A stretch of DNA of 64,000 nt, from the NCBI GenBank assembly GCA_014529385.2, contig CM043958.1, positions 77,732,169-77,796,168 of the forward strand. The letters are read 5' to 3'. The notes below the pieces were generated by a model, which worked only from the letters and a program-made list of their open reading frames with translations, had not been told where the DNA came from and made no database searches. The translations under genes were made by a program, and so were the position numbers. This document shows, one piece after another, positions 34,940 to 47,448 of this stretch (the first letter of the stretch is position 1; each line of letters begins with the position of its first letter). Source of the DNA: Adiantum capillus-veneris. Taxonomy: Eukaryota; Streptophyta; Polypodiopsida; Polypodiales; Pteridaceae.

Positions 34940-36880
34940 CAAACAGTACATCAACTGATGGGCAAATCATGGCTTTGCCAAGGAATCTCTTGACTGTTGT
35001 AATTAAATGCAAAGGGAAAGGCTTATGCCAAATACATTCACCTATGATAGCATGTTGAAGACTTGTGGCCTTACTCAAGACCTTCACATGGCTGAGAAGA
35101 AGAAGAAGAAGAGTATTTTTATGTCGTATGAAACTATCCCAAGAGACCTCAACCGACAAGGAGAGTTGAGCTTACAATATTGCTAGGCAAAAGCCATTTA
35201 AAGAACATGTTGTGCTTGGAAATGCTTTGTCAATAGGTTTGCCAATTGTGGCATCCTTATGAAAGCACATAAATTTCTTGATAGGTTTGTCAATGCTTTG
35301 TCAATAGGTTTGCCAATTGTGGCATCCTTATGAAAGCACATAAATTTCTTGATGAGTTTTTGTCCAAAATGTATTCTCTTGAGAAGAAGCTTTGGGCTAT
35401 TTCAACGTGATGGTAGATGCAAAGGGATGGTCTTTCTCCAGATGCACTCACCTATGCTCACACCTTGAAGGCATGAAGTGGCCTTACACAAGCCCTGCAC
35501 ACGGGTGACACAATTCATGATGAGATTGCTAGAAAGGCGTTGCTAGATAAACAAGGTTATGCTTAGCAATGCTTTGCTCTTTATGTATGCAAAATGTGGA
35601 GCCCTTATGAAAGCACATAAAGTTCTCGCGGAGCTGTATGTCTAGAATTTCATGTCTTTGCAACATACTAACTGCACAATATGCCCAACATGGTTGTGGC
35701 AAGAATGTTGCAGGCTCTTTTAACTAGACGTGAAGGGATGGCCGTTCTCTAAATACAATCACCTATGCTTACACCTTAAAGGCTTGTGGCTTTATGCAAC
35801 ACCTTCATTTGGGTAACACAATTTAGAATGCGATCTCAGGCTATTGAAAAATTGTGTTATTCTTGGCAATGCTTTGGTTCCTATGCATGTCAAATGTGGA
35901 GCCCTTGCAAAAGCACATAAAGTTTTTGATAAGTCTTTAAGCTCAATATTTTGTCTCTTGGAACACCTTGATCCAAGGATTTGTCCACATTGGGAAACGA
36001 AGTTCTGGGCTATTCAAAACAAATTGCGGCCTTACCCAAGACCTTCACACAGATAAGAAAATTCATAATGACACTACTAGGAGAATGATAAGCAGGGGCT
36101 ATTGAAGAAACATGTTGTGCCTGGCAATGCCTTGGTCAATATGTATGCTAACGGTGGTGCCCTTACGGAAGTATGCTATGATGGAGAAATATGTTGTGCT
36201 TGGAAATGCTTCAGTTTATATCTATGCAAAATGTGGAGCCCTTACAAAAGCACATAAAGTTCTTAATGAGGATTTTATTTAAAAAAACATTGTCTCTTTG
36301 CAACATGTTAATTGCACGATATGTTCAACATGGCTATGACAAGGAAGCTTTGGGATATTTTAACCACTTACAAAGGGATGTTCTTTCTCCAAATGTAATC
36401 ACCTATGCTTCCACCTTGAAGGCATGTGGCCTTATGGAAGACCTTCACACGGGTGACAAAGTTCATGATGATAGCAGGGGCTCTTGGAGCAACCTGATAT
36501 ATATGCTTGGCATGCTTGAGTCGATATGTATGTTGAATGTGGAGCCCTTACAAAGCACATAAAGTTCTTGATGAGTTTTTTGTTTCAAATGTCGTCTCTT
36601 CGAATACGTTAGCTAAAGGATATACCCATCATGGCTGTGGTAAGGAAGCTCTAGCCTATTTCAGTCGAATGCATAAGGAAGGCCCTTTGCCAAATGCAAT
36701 TACCTATGCTTGTAGCCTAAAGACCTATGACCTTACGTAAGACCTTCATATGGGTGAGAGAATTCATGATGACATTGCTAGGCAAGGACTTGTGGAGAAG
36801 CATGTTGTGCTTGTCAATGCTTTAGTCAATACATATATGCCAAATGTGGTGCCATCACAAAAGCTTCATGACCTTTTTGG
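34940..36880 (+). pseudogene. PPR (PLS-type) pseudogene
   Basis: Plus-strand fragments repeat about every 300 bp and switch among all three frames. Recurring pieces are N-A-L-V-x-M-x-x-K-C-G-A-L, KAHKVFDE-like, NVVSxNxL, GxxKEALxYFxxMQR, LSPNVITYASTLKACGL and EDLHTGDKVHD. These are the P, L and S motifs of plant organellar RNA-binding pentatricopeptide proteins. The longest open pieces are 35844-36056, 36191-36562 and 36537-36740. A 71-bp stretch at 35221-35291 is duplicated in tandem. No transit peptide or DYW domain is visible. Frameshifts are so frequent that it must be dead. Confidence 0.8.
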
Positions 36881-36884
36881 TTGC

Positions 36885-39040
<2,156 letters not shown>

Positions 39041-39048
39041 AGCTCAAA

Positions 39049-39774
39049 CTAAACATCACCAAGTACATTAGGTGTCGACGAGGCATCTAGCATGTCTTTT
39101 GTGAGGAATGAGATGATTTCATCATTGAAACCTAGTGCAACTTGAGGCACATGTCCTGCTCCATTGAAGACCTTGAGCTGAGCATTTCCATCCATGTATT
39201 CCTCCAATGTATGAGCAAGCTTGATATCAAAAATTTGATCCTTATCCCCCCATAAGATCAGTGTTTTTTGAGAGACTTTTGGTAGTGTAGTTGGTACTTC
39301 ATCTTGTCCAAGCTCAATTGAATTGATTAGATCCAACTGATGATCTCGATTAGGGTTCTGCACAACAAATTAAGAAACACAACATGATGATCTATGTAAC
39401 ATTTGATGCTATCTTCAAAAGGTTACTTAGTTTATAATAAATTTATAGTACACGGGGCATGGTAAAGTGGTGATTAGAGCAATGGATTCTCTATAAAAAG
39501 GCTTCTAGTCTTGATCACAACTTAACGAACCTTAATGGAGAAAAATTGGACTAAACCATTTTAAACATCTTATGGTTAATAGATTGATTAGGACTATCTA
39601 TGTATGTTGGGTGTAATAAGAAGCTACTATAATGTTTATAAGCATCCACAATGAGGCCCACAAATGCTTCTCATCGATACATTGAACTCCTTTAAAGCTT
39701 TCTTTATCTTCACATGAGGTGATTAGTTAAATTGTGGAACTCCTTTAAAGTTCCATGTAGCTAGTATGGTCAGT

Positions 39775-39837
<63 letters not shown>

Positions 39838-39978
39838 AAAAGTGTGGTAGATTGGTTATGCCATTTCCCTCTTGAAAAACAGGCCTTGAGTTCAACTCTC
39901 CTCGTCGGATAAATCTTTAAGGTCTCTTGGGAATCGGGATAGTTTCCTACGACGTTAAAATACTCTTCTTCTTCTTCT

Positions 39979-40040
<62 letters not shown>

Positions 40041-40189
40041 AGAAGATTAGCTCAGCCAACATGTAACTATGCTCACTCCTTGCTCACTAAAGTTCAAGTC
40101 CCCCCCTTAACTAGTTCCAATTGTTTTAGTCCGTATATGAGACGTCGAAGCGAGGCATTGAACCCATGACTTCATGTGTTCTCTAAATG

Positions 40190-40237
<48 letters not shown>

Positions 40238-40927
40238 ACTTGCCTTGAGAAGAGCCATGAGGACGAAGTCGGGGATGGTAGTGGGCTTGTTGAAGACGAG
40301 TTGGAGGGTCTGTTTAAAGGTGGAGAGGGAGGAGGGGACGAGGATGTCGTGAATGGAGGAGGCTCCCGTTTTCTGAAGGGCGGCGTCGTTACTGTGACTG
40401 TCCATCATCAGGCCGGAGGCGATGATGACCAGCTTGGAGACAAAGGAAGGGAAGAGGTGGGCGAGGCGATAAGCTACAAAGCCACCATAGCTATGGCCTG
40501 CAACGAAGGCGGTGGTCACACCCAGCTGCAGGAGGGCGGCGTGGATGCACTCCGCTTGGAAGAGCTCAGAGCACCTTGTCGGGCTACGCGTGATGGAGTC
40601 GCCGAAGAAGAGCAGGTCAGGGATGAAGAGGGCGAAGTGTTTGGCGAGTGCGCCGACGTGGCCCGCCCAGGCGTCTGTGCCGTTGCTTCCGAATCCATGG
40701 AGCAACAGAAGCGCTGGCTTCTCCTGCTGTTCCTTCTGCGTTTTCTTTTTCTCCTTCTTGCTGCTGCTGCTGGCTATGGCTTCCTCAAGCTCTTTCGGTA
40801 CCCAGCAGAAGATGGTGGTGGCTCCTTCCTGCAGGTGAATGGCCCTCCTCCTTAGCCCGCTGCTCTTCAGTGCCGCCCGCTTTCTGGCTGCTCCCATCCG
40901 CACGACTATTCGCCCCGCGTACTCCAT
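39049..40927 (-). CDS. Alpha/beta hydrolase (two exons)
   Basis: Exon 1 is 40927-40244 and exon 2 is 39357-39049, giving about 330 residues. The fold is a serine alpha/beta hydrolase. The oxyanion motif is LLHGFGSNG (residues 75-83), the nucleophile elbow GHSYGG has Ser146, WGDKDQIF gives Asp268 and GAGHVPQ gives His297, so the triad is complete. It resembles plant monoacylglycerol-lipase/epoxide-hydrolase-like proteins; the substrate cannot be told. A Lys/Ser-rich insert (residues about 53-70) precedes the first core strand. The start at 40927 (MEYAGR) is chosen because the family usually begins shortly before the first strand. An in-frame ATG at 41068 would add 47 basic residues, and one at 40894 would shorten it. 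Both exon junctions are phase 0 only if the intron begins with GC. This is the only apparently intact host gene in the window. Confidence 0.85.
39455..39530 (+). mobile_element. tRNA-like SINE head (tentative)
   Basis: GGTAAAGTGG fits the Pol III A-box consensus, and about 45 bp later GATCACAAC is a near-match to the B-box. No second copy was found in the window, so identification rests on these boxes only. Confidence 0.3.
39779..39838. repeat. (CT)n(CA)n microsatellite
   Basis: A CT run followed directly by a CA run, immediately before the SINE-like unit at 39842. Confidence 0.95.
39842..39960 (+). mobile_element. tRNA-derived SINE-like unit, intron copy
   Basis: About 119 bp starting GTGTGGTAGATTGGTTATGC (A-box-like) with a B-box match GTTCAACTC near 39891. 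It ends TTTCCTACGACGTTAAA and is followed by a TTC/CT-rich tail. The same sequence, diverged, occurs reversed at 51721-51830 and direct at 63636-63745 in the CACTA copies. Repeated occurrence in unrelated contexts supports a dispersed SINE. Confidence 0.6.
39983..40041. repeat. (CT)n(CA)n microsatellite
   Basis: A second CT-then-CA compound run, between two SINE-like units. It may have grown from their tails. Confidence 0.95.
40041..40104 (+). mobile_element. tRNA-like SINE head (tentative)
   Basis: TTAGCTCAGCC (A-box-like) and AGTTCAAGTCC (a good B-box) sit 44 bp apart, close to tRNA spacing. The flanks do not form an acceptor stem, so it is not a tRNA gene; a SINE head is more likely. Confidence 0.4.
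40190..40233. repeat. (CT)n microsatellite next to splice donor
   Basis: On the transcript strand this is a (GA)n run starting about 11 bases after the GC donor. Such a purine run could influence use of a weak donor. Confidence 0.9.
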
Positions 40928-41202
40928 CGCTGCGCACACGCGCGTAGGAAGAGTTGTTAGTCGTCGCCTTCTGCTTTTTCTTTTTAAGGCTGGATATACT
41001 CTCTTTTTAAGGCTGGATACACACTGAATACGTGCCTGCCCGTCACTTTTGGGGCATGCATCACACACCCCGTCCGAGCTTGGTCGGGGTAGCGGCTGTC
41101 CAAGTTCTTAGCCTCCGCCCTTTTTGCCCAGCATATCAGCCAATGCCCCCTGGCCTCCACGTATGCGCACCCAACCTTGGACACGACGAGTAAACAACCT
41201 AA

Positions 41203-41420
41203 GGGCGCGTCCGCACGGCGGGGGTAAACCCCCAGCCAGTCGTCATCATTTTGTCTTCATGCGGAACTGCAGCCAGCATAATTTTGCGAAGTTTCTTCAA
41301 CGCAACGGGGTAGAAGAGCGATTTTTCAACTCTGCCGAAATCAGCAGAGTTGAGAACCTTGGGCGTAGTTTGCTGACGAAAGCAGGCTGGGGTTCTACCC
41401 CAGCTCATGCGGATCCGCTC
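41203..41420. mobile_element. Tourist/Harbinger-like MITE
   Basis: A 218-bp GC-rich element with imperfect terminal inverted repeats. The left end is GGGCGCGTCCGCACGGCGG and the right end, read in reverse, is GAGCGGATCCGCATGAGC, followed by GGGGT..ACCCC on both sides. It is flanked by TAA at 41200-41202 and 41421-41423, the usual duplication of this superfamily. A 10-bp stem TCAACTCTGC/GCAGAGTTGA lies inside. It sits about 280 bp upstream of the hydrolase start and could affect its promoter. Confidence 0.6.
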
Positions 41421-41439
41421 TAACTACCACATAGAAATC

Positions 41440-41441
41440 CT

Positions 41442-41489
<48 letters not shown>

Positions 41490-41538
41490 AGGTAGGAACA
41501 AAGATCTATGCGCCGACGAGCTACTCTAGCAAGACGTC

Positions 41539-41593
<55 letters not shown>
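41440..41593. repeat. Two (GA)n microsatellites
   Basis: GA runs at about 41440-41487 and 41540-41593, separated by about 50 bp of unique sequence. Confidence 0.95.
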
Positions 41594-41594
<1 letters not shown>

Positions 41595-41595
<1 letters not shown>

Positions 41596-41881
41596 CATGA
41601 TCAGCACAAGAAGTTTTTTCGAAGTAGTCATGCTTGGTTGGCCTTGCGGAAAAGTTTATACCATTTTGAAAGTTGTGTAGTACAAGATTCAAGCATAAGC
41701 ACTCACTTGATGAGTGAGGTGTTCGTCCAAGCATCTCTCTATATATAATGGAGCGATGCCATCATTTGAGAAATGAGGGAAGTGCCACTAGATGGCATCG
41801 CAATCTTTGCAATGAGACTAAATTTTAATTTGAAAGAAGACGTGCATGCAATTGCTAGCGCATTGCGAACGGTTATTGTGG
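41595..41881. other. Spacer, no gene recognised
   Basis: A short plus-strand frame (41773-41955) runs from here into the duplicated segment that follows; no domain is recognised. It may be a remnant of element B interior. Confidence 0.35.
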
Positions 41882-42099
41882 AGACCAGGAGTGTAGACAA
41901 ACAAAGCATCAAAGTCTGTGTAGGTTGTTGCCCCTACATGGTTAACGTTCTTTGACATATTGAGCACTTCTGGTGGGGTGGGCTATTCTGGAGTCGAGGA
42001 GCATAGACAAACAAAGCATCAAAGTCTATGTATGTTGTTTCCGCTACATGGTTAACCTTCTTTGACATGTTGAGCACTTGCTGTTGAAGGCTGAATAGG
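41882..42099 (+). repeat. Duplicated 3' interior segment of element B
   Basis: These 218 bp recur almost unchanged at 47231-47448, where they lie directly before the 3' LTR. Here they lie before the left LTR, so that LTR is preceded as well as followed by internal sequence. The segment itself contains two 110-bp diverged tandem units (GTAGACAAACAAAGCATCAA near 41893 and 42003). Confidence 0.85.
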
Positions 42100-42232
42100 T
42101 GTCATAAAATCAAATATCTAACCAACCCAAATGATTTTCTCATATTAAATTGATCACTTAATGTGGGAGAATAAACGGGAACAAGTGTTAAGATATAGAT
42201 ATGTGCTTATAGATCTATCTCAACACGGGGCC

Positions 42233-43823
42233 TGTCATAATAATCAATATCTAATTCTCCTAAATGATTTTCTCATATTAAACTGATCATTTAATGTGGG
42301 GAAGTGCCAAGGGAGAAAAAGCTAGAATATTGGTTAAGTTAGCAGACCGGCCACAGTAGGGATCCAAAGGAGGGAAAATAGGGATCCAAAGGGGGGGCCA
42401 TCTGCAAAAGAGCCATGTGAAACAACGGGCTAAAAAGACCCTAAGGTTCAGCCCATTAAGACTTCCAAAATGCTAAGGTTCCAAAATTCAAAGGTTGTGT
42501 CCAAAGGTCAACCTTAGGGAAATTGGATGCTTAGTGTGTGTGCCCAAAAAGTCTTTCTGCATCCCTACATGGGAGGGGGCGAGCCCCAAAGCTAGGGGAT
42601 GAGAGAGAAAACCACATACACACACACAGGCTCCCTTTACACAAAGGGAATGAGGGACACATGTCAGCTCCCTAGGCCAGATGCCCACAAGGTGTGCCCA
42701 ATTCCTATTGGAAGACCCTTGAAGTGGACCAATGAGAATTAAGCTAGAGTAAATCTAGTTTAATTAATTTAAAAACATTTAATAAAAGAAACCAATAAGA
42801 ATTAAGTGTCCTAGAAGACTATTGGGCAGTCTCCCAAGGGGTCCAATGAGCATTCAGAAGCCCCATGGCTTGCCTGATTCCTATTGGCCAGGAGGCAAAG
42901 GGGTCCAATGAGAGTTTAGTTTAATTATTTAATTATCTAAAGCTCTCACAAAAGGGGAAAGGGGGACACATGTCAGAAGGCTATCACTTATGCTGCTTAA
43001 TTCCTATTGGCTTGACCTGGGGAGGTCCAATGAGGAAAAAGCCAGCCTAACTTAGCAGCTAGGGCTCGCCCAAGAGAGAGGGGGGGCTGATTTTTGCTGG
43101 GCATTCACTCTCACACTCTCACACTTGACCATGTGTGAAGGAAAAACACTCTATCTCCTCCCAAGCTTTAATGGAGAGCTCATCACCTACTCCAAGCTTG
43201 TGAGATAGAAGCCTACATCAACACTCTCTTGGCATGTGGATGCAAATCCAACCAAGAGCCAAGCTTCAATGCATGCTCATCTTCTCTACCAAGCTAATTA
43301 CTAAGCTAAGCTATGCTAATATGAGTGATTATGTGAGGAGATGTACTTCTTTCTCGTAAGATACTTCTTTTTCCTCTCAATCTACTCTCATACCCTGCTA
43401 GCTCTCACCATCTTCGAAGGTGTGTGAGGTCTTGGGTCTGAGAACGGGGATAATTCAAGTTGTGTTTGATTAAGTGTTTTGCTTGGTGTATGAAGCTTCC
43501 ATCTTCATTGCACTAGCTAGTCTTGAAGGAACACAAAGAATTGTATTGTACAATGTCTCTCTTGATGGGAGAAACCATAATACAAAGCCTTTTGGAGGGG
43601 GGACCGGCTCCATGCAAATCCGGTCCTCAACTGTTGTCAATAGTTTAATTGCTCTCTCTTTTGAAAGTATTGTCGATGCTATCTAACTAGGTGTTATGCT
43701 TTTTGTTGCTCTCTCCACCCAAGCACTCTTGTAATTATCATTAGGAATCTATTCTAATGAAATGCCCACTATGTTCATGCTAATTTCCGCTACAAATAAG
43801 ATTCTAGGCCATTAAATGTTACA
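42233..43823 (+). mobile_element. Solo LTR nested in element B left LTR
   Basis: This 1591-bp insertion starts TGTCATAATAATCAAT and ends TTAAATGTTACA. It is flanked by GGGCC at 42228-42232 and 43824-43828. The right LTR of element B has the uninterrupted site with one GGGCC (47577-47581), proving insertion. The ends and several inner blocks (GGGGGGACCGGCTCCA, AATCCGGTCCTCAACTG) resemble the host LTR, so it comes from a related family. No interior sequence remains. Confidence 0.9.
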
Positions 43824-43991
43824 GGGCCAATAGTAAAGGGGCCCAAATGGGAGATGGTCTATCAAGAGCAAGGCTAACCAATGGAGCATAAGACCTTAGG
43901 GTTAGCTTCATTGAAGACCTCCAATAATGTGTGTAAAAGTACTTTGACCTTAGCTAAGCTAGGGCTGAGCTTGAGGTGGGAACCCGGCCCA

Positions 43992-44172
43992 AGCTCGAGG
44001 TGCTTGTCGTGCTTGAGGTGCTTGTCCTGCTTGAGGTGCTTGTCATGCTTGAGGTGCTTGATTAAGATGCTTGAGGTGCTTGATTAAGATGCTTGAGGTG
44101 CTTGACTGGCTCCATGCTTGAGGTGCTTGACTTGGTGCATGATTAAGGTGCTTGAGGTGCCTTGAGAAGCTT
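43992..44172. repeat. GCTTGAGGTGCTTG minisatellite in LTR
   Basis: Roughly 15-22 bp units based on GCTTGAGGTGCTTG. The same region in the right LTR (about 47747-47890) has fewer units, so copy number changed after insertion. The Cys/Leu-rich frame across it is an artefact. Confidence 0.9.
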
Positions 44173-45358
44173 GCCTGAGATGCTTGTGGGAACACCCCCT
44201 ACTTCAAGTGCTTAGTCATGCTTGATGACTAAGGGGCTTGCTCATCCAAAGTCAAAAAGATCCCTACAAGGAGGGGGGCGAGCCTACAAGGGGGGGGGGG
44301 GGGGATGAGAGAGAACACACACACACACACACAAGGGAAGCCCCAGCTTGAAGAGGCAGCAAGGACACTTGTCAAGTTCCTCCTCATGTTGCCCTCATGG
44401 TGTGCCTGAAGCCTATTGGTTGGCCACCCAAGGGGTCCAATGATAATTTAGGATATTTAATTAATTGATTTTGCATTTATCAAGTCCTCTCTCTCAAAGG
44501 GGAAAGGGGGACACTTGTCCCAAGGCTACCCCTGTTGCTTGTAATGGCTCCTGCTTGTGATTGGCTAGGCCTGGAGGGGTCCAATGAGCTTCAAGCATGA
44601 GCTACAAGGGGGGGTCGACCCAAGAAATCTAGGGGGGTGCTTAGGGGGTATACTCACCCACACACACTCACAAACACTCTCAGTGTGTACTATGCAAAGT
44701 GCAAGAGCTCCCTCTCCTTCTCCAAGCAAGTAGAGGTTGAGAGCCTACACCAACACTCTTGGCTATGGAGTGCAAATCCATCCAAGAGCCATGCTTCAAT
44801 GCTTGAGCTTGCCATCTATTTCTTCTTCATTACTATGCTATTATGTATGCTAGCACAAGAGTTATGATAAGTGAGGAACTAGCTCTTTCTCGTATGAAAT
44901 GTTTCTTCTTCCTCTTCCCTACCCTCATTCCCTGCTAGCTCTCTCCACCTTCGAAGGTGTTTGAGGTCTTGGGACTGAGGCTTGGTATAGTTAAAGCTTT
45001 CTTCAAGTTTAGGTTATGCTCTGATGGTGATGCATGAAGCTTTCCATCTTCATTGCTTCACCTAGGTCACAAGGAACACAAAGAATGTATTGTAACAAGT
45101 CTCTCTTTATGGGAGAAATCATAATACAAATGCCTATTGGAGGGGGGACCGGCTCCACATAAATCCGGTCCTCAACTGTTGTCATGTTCTCTAAATTCTC
45201 TCTCTTGCAAAAGTATTGTCCATGCCAAGTTAACTAATTGCTATGATTATGTTGCTATCTTCAATTATGTCTACCCGCTATGCTCACAAAATCATTTCTT
45301 GAAAGTACTCTCATTAAATTCCGCTACTCTCAAATTGAAAAGGCAAATTCCATTACAT

Positions 45359-45370
45359 TGGTATCAGAGC
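45359..45370 (+). promoter_or_regulatory. tRNA-iMet primer binding site of element B
   Basis: TGGTATCAGAGC one base after the left LTR. Confidence 0.92.
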
Positions 45371-45600
45371 ATTTGGTTTCTCTTTTCTTGCTTAAGAAGA
45401 GAGGTCCTTAAGTAGCCTATAAATGGTTGATGTTGTTAATTATAATAGAGTAAGTGGAACTGGGATCTAATATCGGTTTTGTTAAGCCCACTATGTGGGG
45501 GATGGTGCACACCTCAGGAGCTTTGGACTTAATAATGGAGTCTTTTTAGACTTGCCTACGGCTTTACCATTAAAAGATAGACTTTGCCGAGCAAAGACAG
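45371..45600 (+). other. Element B leader with most of gag deleted
   Basis: After about 200 bp of leader, coding resemblance resumes near 45580 with DFAEQRQQF. This means the N-terminal and central gag are missing. Confidence 0.5.
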
Positions 45601-45627
45601 CAATTCTGTGCGGGAGTACCTGAAGAG

Positions 45628-46404
45628 ATGGCCGAATACATCAACTCTCAATGGCCTGGTACTATTACCGAAGTAATCCATCACACCATGGTTGCTTCAC
45701 GCATCAATTTCCATCAAGGGGCTAGACGTAATGTCAAGCCCATGGAAAACAAAGATAAAAATGATGCAAAGGGGAAATCCAATGCTCAAAATAATTCCCA
45801 AGGCACTTCCAACAACAACAATAACAACAACAACAATCGGTCCAAGGAGAAGGGAGTTTACAAAGGTAAAAACAAACTCTCTCCTGAAGAGCTTGAAGCT
45901 TTTCGCAAGGACCATAAGTGTTTCAAGTGTGGGGAGCAAGGACATGGCTATCGTTCTTTCCCCAAGAAGAATACTCGCAATGAGACTCCTAGGGCTTCCA
46001 CCATCGAAGCTCCAAAAGAGGATGCTCATTGCAAAGGATCATCACTCTCCTATGCTTGGGGAAAGGTAAGAGAGCATGATGCCTTCATCTTGTTTGACCC
46101 TGGCTCTACTCTCAACTTCATATCAATAGAGTTGGCCACCAAGTTGGGCATTCAAGCTTTTGAGATGGGAGATATAGTAACAGCTGATGCAGCTTTCAAG
46201 GGACAACAAGCCTCCGTTACTCCCTTGATTGGGAAGTTGAGGCTTCATGTCCAAAGCTATGTCGACAAAGAAGACTTCTTCATCTCTCCTCTCCAACATC
46301 AGGATGTTATCCTAGGGGCACCATGGTTTGATCGCATGGCTGCCAACATGAAGTTCCCTGAAAGGAGAATTTACTTCACCTACAGGGAAAGAACATGTAT
46401 ATAG
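45628..46404 (+). pseudogene. Element B gag C-terminus and protease
   Basis: This open frame of 258 codons carries the gag end (MAEYINSQWPGTITEVIHHT), an Asn run and a zinc knuckle CFKCGEQGHGYRSF whose last Cys is Phe. The protease signature is FILFDPGSTLNFIS, where Pro replaces the usual Ser/Thr after the catalytic Asp. QHQDVILGAPWF is the second block. Both the knuckle and the protease core thus have damaging substitutions, which fits decay. Confidence 0.8.
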
Positions 46405-47230
46405 ATGCTAGTGAGCGTGGTCGCACTATTCCACTTGTAAATCCTCTTTCTTTTGATAAATCAATGAAGAGCTCAGTTTCTGTGTACATGATTTATGTCA
46501 AAGAGTCTCTAAAAGCTAATAATGTTTCATCAAATGAAAATGATAGGAATCAAGAAGAGTTAGACTTGTCTACTTTTCTAAAAGGATTCCAAGATGTGTT
46601 CATCGATGATATCCCTATGGACCTACCTCCAAAACGAGGGGATGATGACCATCGTATTGAGCTCCTTCCAGGAAGCTCACCGCCTAACAAACCTCCTTAT
46701 CGAGTCTCACAAGCTCAACAAGAGGAGATTATGAGGCAAGTACAAGAATTGGTAGACAAAGGGATGGTGAGGCCTAGTTCCTCTCCCTTTTGTTCTCCAG
46801 TCCTTTTAGTGCAAAAGAAAGATGGTACATACCGTATGTGTGTGGACTATCGAGCACTAAACCATATCACTATCAAAAACAGATTTCCTGTGCCTCGGGT
46901 AGAAGATCTGTTTGATAAGCTACAAGGCTCTACCTACTTCAGTAGGATTGACCTTAAGAGTGGCTATCATCAAATAAGGATAGTGGATGAAGATATCCTA
47001 AAGACCGCGTTTCGCACAACATTTGGTCTTTATGAATATCTAGTCCTGCCTTTTGGCTTGACTAATGCACCAGCTACTTTCAATCGTCTCATGGAGAAAA
47101 ATTTTAGACCATATCGTAAATTCACTGGAGTGTTCTTTGATGATATCCTCATCTACTCCAAATCTTTGGAGGAACATAAGCAACATCTCCAAGTGATTTT
47201 TCAAGCCTTGAGGGAAAACAAACTTCTTCA
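46395..47230 (+). pseudogene. Element B reverse transcriptase, truncated
   Basis: The RT motifs come in the right order: [84 protein letters not shown] and the catalytic [11 protein letters not shown]. It ends at ALRENKLLQ, where coding is replaced at 47231 by the duplicated 3' segment. Connection, RNase H and integrase are all missing. Confidence 0.88.
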
Positions 47231-47448
47231 AGACCAGGAGTGTAGACAAACAAAGCATCAAAGTCTGTGTAGGTTGTTGCCCCTACATGGTTAACGTTCT
47301 TTGACATATTGAGCACTTCTGGTGGGGTGGGCTATTCTGGAGTCGAGGAGCATAGACAAACAAAGCATCAAAGTCTATGTAGGTTGTTTCCGCTACATGG
47401 TTAACCTTCTTTGACATGTTGAGCACTTGCTGTTGAAGGCTGAATAGG

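Larger units (their letters stand above)
39358..40243 (-). other. GC-AG intron of the hydrolase gene
   Basis: The donor on the minus strand reads CAAG|GCAAGTC, exactly the consensus for the rare GC class. The acceptor is TTGTTGTGCAG|AAC. Splicing joins ALLK to NPNRDH in phase and restores the normal family sequence. Using the nearby GT five bases further would shift the frame. The 886-bp intron is filled with (CT)n/(CA)n tracts and SINE-like units. Confidence 0.75.
42100..45357 (+). repeat. Element B left LTR (interrupted)
   Basis: It starts TGTCATAAAATCAAAT and ends AAATTCCATTACA. It is interrupted by the solo LTR at 42233-43823. It contains a GCTTGAGGTGCTTG minisatellite (43992-44172), a G-run near 44290-44305 and a CA run. 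Confidence 0.88.

Noticed and set aside
40041-40104. A true tRNA gene
   Set aside because: A- and B-box-like motifs are present, but no acceptor stem or complete cloverleaf can be formed from the flanks.
40234-40243. GT donor five bases downstream of the hydrolase exon 1 end
   Set aside because: It would shift the frame relative to exon 2 and has a weaker context than the GC donor.
40187-40855. 222-codon and 108-codon plus-strand frames opposite the hydrolase exon
   Set aside because: They are antisense shadows of GC-rich coding exon 1; the minus-strand frame has the full catalytic machinery.
43881-44087. Cys/Leu-rich repeat protein (RCLSCL repeats)
   Set aside because: It is a translation of the LTR minisatellite, and its copy number differs between sister LTRs.
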